Of a DNA stretch of 11,487 bases, positions 6,341-11,487 are shown one piece after another (the stretch's first letter is position 1; every line of letters starts with the position of its first letter). Source of the DNA: an uncultured Catenibacterium sp. (lineage in GTDB: Bacteria > Bacillota_I > Bacilli_A > Erysipelotrichales > Coprobacillaceae); assembly GCF_900764565.1 (NCBI RefSeq), contig NZ_CAAFOM010000067.1, positions 1 to 11,487 on the forward strand, in the 5' to 3' direction. Below the pieces are notes generated by a model, which did no database searches, was not told where the DNA came from, and worked only from the letters and a program-made list of their open reading frames with translations. The position numbers and the translations under genes were made by a program.

Positions 6341-6876
6341 TGGGTTATTTCTATTTTACGCGTCATGGTCAGACTATCTGGAATGTAGAAAATAAGATAT
6401 GTGGGGCAACAGATATTGCCTTAACAGATCTAGGACATAAGCAAGCCATTAAGCTAGGACAATATATTAAAGATAATCATATTCATATAGATCAAATTCT
6501 TTATTCACCTCTTAGTCGTGCAAAGGATACTGCCTTACATATTGCAGAGGTCACAGGTATACCTGCAAGAGAAGAACTACGACTTAAGGAACAGAACTTT
6601 GGAAAATATGAATCTACTCCTAGAGATGGAGAAGAATTCAAACAGGCAAAAACATGCTTTGTGAATTCTTTTGAGGGAGGAGAAACAATGTTGCATCTTG
6701 CGCATCGTATCTATAGTTTATTAGATGATGTGAAAAAGGATGAGGAACATGTGTATCTCTTAGTTGCCCATAATGGTATTTCTCGTATTATTGAATCTTA
6801 TTTCCATGATATGACCAATGATGAATTCTCAGCCTGTGGTATCAAGAATTGTGAACTCAAGAAATATGAGTATTAA
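6340..6876 (+). CDS. Histidine phosphatase family protein (phosphoglycerate mutase-like)
   Basis: 178-residue branch-1 histidine phosphatase that works through a phosphohistidine intermediate. Signature RHGQT with nucleophile His9 is followed by N15, the second catalytic Arg60 in YSPLSRAKDTA, the acid/base Glu84 in LKEQNFGKYE, and His144 in VAHNG. Length and motifs fit the small PhoE/GpmB/CobC-like group; the physiological substrate cannot be assigned, and it is too divergent from GpmA-type dPGM (about 230-250 residues) to call a glycolytic mutase. It starts within the stop of the upstream redox gene (TAATG) with no independent SD evident, and its stop codon overlaps an intrinsic terminator, so the two genes form a closed bicistronic unit. 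Confidence 0.9.
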   Translation: MGYFYFTRHGQTIWNVENKICGATDIALTDLGHKQAIKLGQYIKDNHIHIDQILYSPLSRAKDTALHIAEVTGIPAREELRLKEQNFGKYESTPRDGEEFKQAKTCFVNSFEGGETMLHLAHRIYSLLDDVKKDEEHVYLLVAHNGISRIIESYFHDMTNDEFSACGIKNCELKKYEY

Positions 6877-6900
6877 GAAGTACGCAAGTGCTTCTTTTTT
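6875..6900 (+). terminator. Intrinsic terminator after the histidine phosphatase
   Basis: Stem AAGAAGTAC / GTGCTTCTT (9 bp with one T-G wobble) closed by a GCAA tetraloop (GNRA type), followed by a T run. It begins in the stop codon of the phosphatase gene and separates that unit from the GH32 promoter. Confidence 0.88.
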
Positions 6901-6901
6901 A

Positions 6902-6929
6902 TTGAATGTGTGACCGATTTCATTATAAT
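6902..6929 (+). promoter_or_regulatory. Promoter of the GH32 gene
   Basis: TTGAAT (6902-6907), 16-base spacer, perfect TATAAT (6924-6929). Start predicted near 6936, leaving a leader of about 19 bases with GGAGGA (6941-6946) 8 bases before ATG 6955. No cre-like or other operator was recognised. Confidence 0.65.
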
Positions 6930-6954
6930 AGTATAGAGATGGAGGAATAATATA

Positions 6955-8268
6955 ATGAGACCAAAAATACACTTTACAGCACCTAGAAACTGGATCAATG
7001 ATCCTAATGGGCTAAACTACTTTAATGGAGAATATCATATCTTCTACCAACATTTCCCATATGATACATCATGGGGCACAATGCATTGGGGACATGCAGT
7101 GACTAAAGACTTTATGAATTTCAAGCATCTCCCAATTGCGTTATATCCTTCTAAGGATTATGACAGAAATGGAATCTTCTCAGGTTCCGCATTACACTAC
7201 AATGGCAAGATGTACCTTTATTACACAGCCATCAAGTATCGTATTGAAAACCCTGAATATATCCATAAGCCACTTATTAAGGATGACTTAATCGCATCAC
7301 AGGCATTACTCATTAGTGATGATGGATATCACTTCAATAATAAAGACGCAAAATATAAGGTTGTTGATGTGATTACTGATCCTTCTTTAGGACATCTTCA
7401 GCATACAAGAGATCCTAAAGTCTGGTTAGGTAAGAATGGACATGTTTATATGATTCTAGGAAGTAAGATTCCTCATGGTGATGATTTTGATGGTGAAGTA
7501 TTATTCTATGAAAGTGAAGATGGTATGACATTTACTTATAAGAATAGATATACTGATCCTGATATTGGAAACATGTGGGAATGTCCTGATCTATTTGAAT
7601 GTGATGGACAGTACTTCTTAGTCTTCTCACCAGAAAACCTAGATGGTTATCCACGTCCTAATAGTAATGCGGCTATTATGCCAGTCAATTTTGATGAAGA
7701 AACATGTACTATGTCTAAGGCAGGAGACCTTATGTTTATTGACTATGGCTTTGATTTCTATGCCCCTCAGACATTCTTGGATGAAAACAATAAACGTACA
7801 ATCCTAGGCTGGATGCGTATGAAGGAAGTATTAGAAGGGGAAGAATGGATTGGTTTATTCACAATGCCTCGTCACTTATCTTATAAAGATGGTCATGTAT
7901 ATCAGGATGTACATCCACTTATTAAGAACACATTTGTGCATCAAACAGAAACAATTGACTTTGATGAACCATTCTTAATGAAAACAACATTAGAAGACAA
8001 TGAAACAATCACTTTAGGTGGTGTAAAAATCTCTTATATCGATGATCAGTTAGTTGTAGATCGTACAGCAGTTTCTGTGAATAATGATGATTTATATAAT
8101 GTGCATAAGACACCTGTCTTAAATGGGCAGTGTGACTTAGATATCTATTATGATGAAGGTATTATCGAAATCTTTGTGAATAATGGTTATTATGTAGTGA
8201 GCCAGATCATCTATCATCTACAGGAAGAAGATACACATATCTCAGACTGCACAATATTCGCAAGATAA
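6955..8268 (+). CDS. Glycoside hydrolase family 32, probable sucrose-6-phosphate hydrolase/beta-fructosidase
   Basis: 437-residue cytoplasmic enzyme (no signal peptide or anchor) that hydrolyses terminal beta-fructofuranosyl bonds. The five-bladed propeller starts at once with the GH32 signature NWINDPNG (nucleophile Asp16). The transition-state stabiliser is Asp153 in TRDPKVW and the acid/base is Glu209 in MWECPDLF; FSGSA (75-79) is also present. The C-terminal beta-sandwich is short (from about residue 310), so the protein is somewhat shorter than SacA-type enzymes of about 480 residues, but no frameshift is visible. The intracellular location favours sucrose-6-phosphate or imported fructo-oligosaccharides as substrate. 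No PTS permease, fructokinase or LacI regulator lies beside it, so the gene stands alone and its substrate remains inferred. Confidence 0.9.
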   Translation: MRPKIHFTAPRNWINDPNGLNYFNGEYHIFYQHFPYDTSWGTMHWGHAVTKDFMNFKHLPIALYPSKDYDRNGIFSGSALHYNGKMYLYYTAIKYRIENPEYIHKPLIKDDLIASQALLISDDGYHFNNKDAKYKVVDVITDPSLGHLQHTRDPKVWLGKNGHVYMILGSKIPHGDDFDGEVLFYESEDGMTFTYKNRYTDPDIGNMWECPDLFECDGQYFLVFSPENLDGYPRPNSNAAIMPVNFDEETCTMSKAGDLMFIDYGFDFYAPQTFLDENNKRTILGWMRMKEVLEGEEWIGLFTMPRHLSYKDGHVYQDVHPLIKNTFVHQTETIDFDEPFLMKTTLEDNETITLGGVKISYIDDQLVVDRTAVSVNNDDLYNVHKTPVLNGQCDLDIYYDEGIIEIFVNNGYYVVSQIIYHLQEEDTHISDCTIFAR

Positions 8269-8273
8269 ATCAT

Positions 8274-8302
8274 TTGCATATTTCTCATAAAATGTATATA
8301 GT
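8274..8302 (+). promoter_or_regulatory. Promoter upstream of the small leader-like ORF
   Basis: TTGCAT (8274-8279), 17-base spacer, TATAGT (8297-8302). The predicted start near 8309 falls inside the 20-bp palindrome. It begins 6 bases after the GH32 stop and no terminator was found at the end of GH32, so read-through from that gene is also possible. Confidence 0.55.
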
Positions 8303-8318
8303 TAGTATATACTAACTA
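8299..8318. promoter_or_regulatory. Perfect 20-bp palindrome over -10/start site (probable operator)
   Basis: TAGTTAGTATATACTAACTA is a perfect palindrome with 10-bp arms and no spacer. It overlaps the -10 box and the predicted transcription start and ends exactly at the SD (AGGAGG, 8318-8323). That is the position of a classical repressor operator. Its core TTAGTAT-ATACTAA resembles the TAGTATACTA palindrome in the promoter of the HxlR-family gene at the right end, so that regulator is a candidate binder. Zero-loop geometry makes an RNA hairpin function unlikely. Confidence 0.65.
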
Positions 8319-8330
8319 GGAGGTACATAT

Positions 8331-8441
8331 ATGATGAGAGATATACTTGTGATGGTAGCTTCACTTGGATTTGTATGTATCAGTCAAAAAGTGAAGACAC
8401 AATTAAAATATTATGCATATAGAAATCAGAAGGGACATTAA
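8331..8441 (+). CDS. 36-residue small ORF, possible leader peptide or small membrane protein
   Basis: ATG ATG start with an ideal AGGAGG 7 bases upstream, ending in TAA at 8439-8441. The peptide begins MMRDILVMVASLGFVCI, a hydrophobic stretch of about 13 residues. A basic, polar tail follows containing SQKVKTQLKYYAYRNQKGH. I do not recognise it as a known family. It has its own promoter and palindrome, and its stop codon lies in the loop of a strong terminator whose left arm is formed by its last codons. Within the ORF, CTTCACTT (8359-8366) and AAGTGAAG (8389-8396) form a perfect 8-bp inverted repeat. Options are an attenuation leader for the downstream HAD/ABC genes, an independent small membrane protein, or a type I toxin-like peptide. 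The strong SD favours translation. Confidence 0.6.
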   Translation: MMRDILVMVASLGFVCISQKVKTQLKYYAYRNQKGH

Positions 8442-8458
8442 TCTCTTCTGATTTTTTT
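8424..8458 (+). terminator. Strong intrinsic terminator / possible attenuator
   Basis: Stem AATCAGAAGGGA / TCTCTTCTGATT: 12 pairs with one G-T wobble, loop CATTAA, followed immediately by a T run (8454-8458). The left arm is the coding end of the small ORF and the TAA stop is in the loop. A ribosome reaching that stop would cover the left arm and could prevent hairpin formation, so termination may depend on translation of the small ORF. Confidence 0.88.
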
Positions 8459-8484
8459 GATAGAATAGAAACAAGGAGGAATAG

Positions 8485-9246
8485 ATGATGAATAAGGTAT
8501 TATTTTTTGATATTGATGGAACATTGGCTATTCATGGACATATTCCAGAATCTAATAAGAAAGCATTAATCGCATTACAAGAGAAGGGGTATGATACATT
8601 TATTTGTACAGGACGTGCACCTTATTATGCAGAAAAGTTGTTTGGAAAACTCGTTTCAGGTATTATTTCATGTAATGGGCGTTATATCAGCTATAAGGGT
8701 GAAAAACTTCATGGCGTGCCTTTCACACCTGTTGAAGTAGAGGAACTAAAAAAGAAACTAGATAATCTAGGATGTGGGGGACTCTTTGTCTCTGATACAT
8801 TCTCTACCCCTTATCATTTAGAAGGTCAGGTGTTAAGTGATACAAAGAAAGAATATGGAGAAGAGCGTATTAAAGATGAAGAAGGGACTTATTATACATG
8901 TGATTTCTTCTATGATACGCTAGAAAAGAGAGATATATTGATAGAAGCCTTTAAAGGAGAATGTGTGATTAATGATCATGGTGGTAGTGGTTCATGTGAT
9001 ACTTCTACTCTTATCTTTGATAAGGGACATGCAATCAAGTATATTATTGATCACTTCTCTTTGATTAAAGAAGATGCTTATGCTTTTGGTGATGGCTATA
9101 ATGACCAGGCGATGTTTAGAGAAGTAGGACAACGCATAGCGATGGGAAATGGTGTCGATGTCTTAAAACAACAGGCGACTTATATCACTGATACAGTGGA
9201 TAATGAAGGAATATATAAAGCTTTAGTACATTATAAGTTACTTTAA
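8485..9246 (+). CDS. Cof-type HAD-IIB family hydrolase (sugar-phosphate phosphatase-like)
   Basis: 253-residue cytoplasmic haloacid-dehalogenase phosphatase. Motif I is FFDIDGT (Asp9 nucleophile, Asp11 acid/base), motif II is ICTGR (Thr42), a C2-type cap occupies about residues 80-180, motif III is DKGHAIK (Lys180) and motif IV is FGDGYND (202-207). Length and cap type match the Cof/YidA/YbjI group, which dephosphorylates sugar phosphates, FMN or PLP; the substrate is not predictable. Two ATGs compete: 8485 is 5 bases and 8488 is 8 bases after AGGAGG, so the second may be the true start. No convincing promoter is seen (only a TAGAAT at 8461-8466 without a good -35), so expression may depend on read-through of the terminator just upstream. 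It lies 38 bases before the ABC exporter gene. Confidence 0.9.
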   Translation: MMNKVLFFDIDGTLAIHGHIPESNKKALIALQEKGYDTFICTGRAPYYAEKLFGKLVSGIISCNGRYISYKGEKLHGVPFTPVEVEELKKKLDNLGCGGLFVSDTFSTPYHLEGQVLSDTKKEYGEERIKDEEGTYYTCDFFYDTLEKRDILIEAFKGECVINDHGGSGSCDTSTLIFDKGHAIKYIIDHFSLIKEDAYAFGDGYNDQAMFREVGQRIAMGNGVDVLKQQATYITDTVDNEGIYKALVHYKLL

Positions 9247-9284
9247 GATTAAAATATGTCATAATAATCCGAGGGAGGATTGCT

Positions 9285-11018
9285 ATGAAACAAAAAACTG
9301 ATTTTCAAACATTTATATCTTACTTTAAACCACATCGTCGTCTATTCTTCTTAGACCTTGCATGTGCGTTAATGATTTCTTTAATTGATCTCGCTTTTCC
9401 GTTTGTTTCTAGATGGTGTATGTATACATTACTACCAAATAGTATCTATAAGACATTTTGGATGGTTATGATCATCTTCTTATTCGCTTATTTAGTGCGT
9501 TCATTCTTTACTTATATTATTTGTTATTATGGGCATACATTTGGTATTCTTGTAGAAGCAGATATGCGTAAAGACTTATTTGAACATATGCAGTCATTAA
9601 GCTATGGTTATTTTGATAATAATCGTATTGGACAGTTAATGAGCCGTTTGACTACTGACTTATTTGATATCACAGAACTTGCGCACCATGGACCAGAAGA
9701 CTTATTTATTTCTACAGTCACTATTATCGGTTCTATTATTATCATGTTCACAATCGAATGGCGTTTGGCTTTAGTCATTGCGATTATGATTCCTATTTTC
9801 ATACTTGTCGTATGGAAATCACGTCACTCTATGAGTGAAGCTTCAATTCGTGTTAAACAGAAGGTTGCAGTCATCAATACTGATATCGAATCAGGACTCA
9901 CTGGTATGAAAACTGCCAAGGCTTTTGCGAATGAAACAATTGAACAGCAGAAGTTCAATACATCTAATGATACATATAAGACATCAAAGAAGCAGTTCCA
10001 TAAAGCTATGGGTCGCTTTAATGCGATTATGGAATTCTTTATGTGTACATTATCACTCATCGTTATTGCGGTAGGTGGTGCTCTTATTATGCAGGGTAAG
10101 ATGGATACAATTGATCTCATTACTTTTAGTTTATATGTCTCTACATTTGTGAATCCAGTCCGTAAGTTATCTAACTTTGCGGAATTATTTGCGAATGGAA
10201 CTGCAGGTCTCCATCGTTTTGTAGAACTACTTAACACAAAACCTCAATTAGAAGATCGTCCTGATGCAAAAGAACTCACAAATGTATCTGGACAGATTGA
10301 TATTGATCATGTTAGCTTTGCGTATGAAGAAGACAGAGATATCTTGACAGATGTTGATCTACATATTCATCCAGGTGAAACACTTGCGTTAGTCGGATCA
10401 TCAGGTGGAGGTAAAACAACTTTATCTCAGTTGATTCCTAGATTCTATGATGTCACAAAAGGGGCTATTCTAGTAGATGGTCATGATGTCAGAGATGTCA
10501 CTCAAACATCTTTGCATAACAATATTGGTGTTGTTTCTCAGGATGTCTTCTTATTTGCGGATAGTATTGCGGAAAATATTCGTTATGGTAAATTAGATGC
10601 GACAATGGAAGATATCATTGAAGCAGCTAAACTTGCAGAAATCTATGATGATATCATGGAAATGCCTGATGGCTTTGAAACCAATGTAGGAGAACGTGGT
10701 GTATTATTATCTGGTGGACAGAAACAGCGTATCTCTATCGCAAGAATCTTCTTAAAGAATCCACCTGTTCTTATTCTAGATGAAGCAACAAGTGCATTAG
10801 ATAGTGTGACTGAAGCAAAAATCCAGGAAACATTTGATAAGTTATCACAGGGACGTACGACTATTGTGATTGCGCATCGTTTATCTACAGTCAAGAATGC
10901 AGATCGTATTGCGGTCATTGATGAAGGAAGAATCATTGAACTAGGAACGCATCATGAATTGTTAGAAAAAAATGGTGCTTATGCACAATTAGTCCATACA
11001 CAAGAATTAATGAAATAA
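9285..11018 (+). CDS. ABC exporter half-transporter (fused permease and ATPase)
   Basis: 577-residue type IV ABC exporter subunit, of the MsbA/LmrA/BmrA-like multidrug or lipid class, acting in the cytoplasmic membrane as a homo- or heterodimer. Six hydrophobic segments lie at roughly 20-42, 57-80, 135-156, 160-177, 245-268 and 278-295. The ATPase has Walker A GSSGGGKTT (371-379), Q-loop Gln419 in VVSQDVF, signature LSGGQ (475-479), Walker B VLILDE with catalytic Glu500, and H-loop His531 in IAHRLS. All catalytic residues are intact, so a homodimer is plausible; no partner subunit follows. GGGAGG precedes ATG 9285. The gene is followed directly by a terminator hairpin that includes the last base of its stop codon. 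Substrate is unknown; antibiotics or lipids are typical for the class. Confidence 0.94.
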   Translation: MKQKTDFQTFISYFKPHRRLFFLDLACALMISLIDLAFPFVSRWCMYTLLPNSIYKTFWMVMIIFLFAYLVRSFFTYIICYYGHTFGILVEADMRKDLFEHMQSLSYGYFDNNRIGQLMSRLTTDLFDITELAHHGPEDLFISTVTIIGSIIIMFTIEWRLALVIAIMIPIFILVVWKSRHSMSEASIRVKQKVAVINTDIESGLTGMKTAKAFANETIEQQKFNTSNDTYKTSKKQFHKAMGRFNAIMEFFMCTLSLIVIAVGGALIMQGKMDTIDLITFSLYVSTFVNPVRKLSNFAELFANGTAGLHRFVELLNTKPQLEDRPDAKELTNVSGQIDIDHVSFAYEEDRDILTDVDLHIHPGETLALVGSSGGGKTTLSQLIPRFYDVTKGAILVDGHDVRDVTQTSLHNNIGVVSQDVFLFADSIAENIRYGKLDATMEDIIEAAKLAEIYDDIMEMPDGFETNVGERGVLLSGGQKQRISIARIFLKNPPVLILDEATSALDSVTEAKIQETFDKLSQGRTTIVIAHRLSTVKNADRIAVIDEGRIIELGTHHELLEKNGAYAQLVHTQELMK

Positions 11019-11037
11019 CGACCTTGCGGTCGTTTTT
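11018..11037 (+). terminator. Intrinsic terminator after the ABC exporter (shared with convergent gene)
   Basis: Stem ACGACC / GGTCGT (6 bp) with loop TTGC and a T run at 11033-11037. It lies between two converging genes only 20 bases apart. On the minus strand the same hairpin is followed by TATTTC, a poorer U tract, so termination of the HxlR gene here is less certain. Confidence 0.8.
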
Positions 11038-11038
11038 C

Positions 11039-11365
11039 TTATGCCTGATTTTTATAATTATTACCCCAGCTAACCATAGCGTCTAGGATTGGCTGTAAAC
11101 TCCATCCAAGTTCTGTCAATGAATATTCTACTCTAGGAGGTACTTCTGCATATACTTCTCTATGTACAAGTCCATCCTCTTCCATAGCACGAAGTTGTGA
11201 TGTAAGTACTTTTTGCGATACAGAACCAATAGATTTCTTTAATTCTCCAAAACGTTTTGTACCAGTAAGCAGGTCTCTTATAATTAATACTTTCCACTTA
11301 TTCCCAATTAAAGTAAGTGTTGTTTCTACAGGACATGCAGGTAATTCTTTTAGTTTTTCTTTCAT
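11039..11365 (-). CDS. HxlR-family winged-helix transcriptional regulator
   Basis: 108-residue MarR-like/HxlR winged-helix DNA-binding protein. CPVETTLTLIGNKWKVLIIRDLL (11-33) is the family N-terminal signature. The recognition helix region is KRFGELKKSIGSVSQKVLTSQLRAMEEDGLV, followed by the wing VPPRVEYSLTELG and a C-terminal dimerisation helix. The single cysteine, Cys11, occupies the conserved N-terminal position that senses quinones or disulfide stress in YodB/HypR-type members, so redox or electrophile sensing is likely but inferred. ATG 11365 has AGGAG upstream. It converges on the ABC exporter, and its promoter carries a palindrome suggesting autoregulation. HxlR regulators often control a divergent oxidoreductase gene; here that gene would lie just beyond the right edge. 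Confidence 0.93.
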   Translation of the reverse strand: MKEKLKELPACPVETTLTLIGNKWKVLIIRDLLTGTKRFGELKKSIGSVSQKVLTSQLRAMEEDGLVHREVYAEVPPRVEYSLTELGWSLQPILDAMVSWGNNYKNQA

Positions 11366-11406
11366 ATGGCTTCTCCTATTAGTGTTATTAATACCCTTAC
11401 TTACTT

Positions 11407-11416
11407 TAGTATACTA
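11407..11416. promoter_or_regulatory. TAGTATACTA palindrome in the HxlR gene promoter
   Basis: A perfect 10-bp palindrome that contains the -10 hexamer of the HxlR gene promoter. Its core matches the inner part of the 20-bp palindrome at 8299-8318 (AGTAT/ATACT half-sites). This is consistent with autoregulation by the HxlR protein, whose relatives bind inverted repeats with TACT/AGTA-type half-sites. Confidence 0.45.
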
Positions 11417-11436
11417 TTAGACTTTATTTGATTCAA
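11408..11436 (-). promoter_or_regulatory. Promoter of the HxlR-family gene
   Basis: On the minus strand TTGAAT (11431-11436), 17-base spacer, TATACT (11408-11413). Start predicted near 11401, giving a leader of about 36 bases that ends in AGGAG before ATG 11365. Confidence 0.65.
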
Positions 11437-11450
11437 GTCAATTGTTATTG

Positions 11451-11466
11451 GTTACTTTGAGGTAAC
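11451..11466. repeat. GTTAC-N6-GTAAC inverted repeat at the right edge
   Basis: GTTACTTTGAGGTAAC lies upstream of the HxlR promoter, where a divergent gene's promoter would be expected. It could be an operator for that gene. The downstream context is missing, so this is only a structural observation. Confidence 0.35.
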
Positions 11467-11471
11467 TATAC

Positions 11472-11483
11472 CACAATATTGTG
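11472..11483. repeat. CACAATATTGTG palindrome at the right edge
   Basis: Perfect 12-bp palindrome five bases after the GTTAC/GTAAC repeat and four bases from the window end. It may belong to the control region of an unseen divergent gene. Confidence 0.3.
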
Positions 11484-11487
11484 CGTA

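Noticed and set aside
9824..10237. Minus-strand 137-codon frame opposite the ABC exporter
   Set aside because: Long but antisense to conserved transporter sequence, with no SD and no recognisable domain.
1..11487. CRISPR arrays, insertion sequences, tRNA/rRNA genes, phage or defence genes
   Set aside because: No repeat-spacer pattern, transposase, RNA-gene signature or defence domain was found; all sizeable coding regions are accounted for by ordinary metabolic, transport and regulatory families.

Overview
The window is an AT-rich, densely coded chromosomal segment with strong AGGAGG-type ribosome binding sites and short gaps between genes. It has a Gram-positive type II fatty-acid synthesis cluster with FabK, four-subunit acetyl-CoA carboxylase and BioY. 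This points to a low-GC Bacillota. An Erysipelotrichia-like gut anaerobe fits, but that placement is inference from gene content and style, not from a marker gene.

Left half (1-5904, minus strand): a co-directional operon reading bioY, acpP, accB, accC, accD, accA, fabH, fabK and continuing past the left edge (fabK is cut). It imports biotin (BioY), provides the biotin carrier and its carboxylase (AccB, AccC), transfers the carboxyl group to acetyl-CoA to give malonyl-CoA (AccA/AccD), provides the acyl carrier protein, condenses the first acyl unit (FabH) and performs the last reduction of each cycle (FabK). Genes are nearly contiguous. Two junctions (accC/accD and accA/fabH) use the same 8-base stop/start overlap. 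The promoter before bioY carries a perfect 19-bp inverted repeat over its -35/spacer. Several TTTGAnnnTCAAA-like sites nearby and in the acpP-accB gap resemble FabT (MarR-family) operators.

Middle (5905-8268, plus strand): a divergent promoter drives a small CPFC thioredoxin-fold protein translationally coupled to a histidine phosphatase, closed by a GCAA-loop terminator. A GH32 cytoplasmic beta-fructosidase follows with its own promoter.

Right half (8269-11487): a promoter with a perfect 20-bp palindrome leads to a 36-codon small ORF. The stop codon of this ORF sits in the loop of a strong intrinsic terminator. Behind it come a Cof-type HAD phosphatase and a full-length ABC exporter half-transporter, then a bidirectionally placed hairpin and a convergent HxlR-family regulator. 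The layout (regulated promoter, leader ORF, terminator, exporter operon) looks like a leader-peptide attenuation unit. The HxlR promoter contains a shorter version of the same AGTAT/ATACT palindrome. No CRISPR array, insertion sequence, tRNA or rRNA was seen, and no gene-free stretch exceeds about 240 bases.
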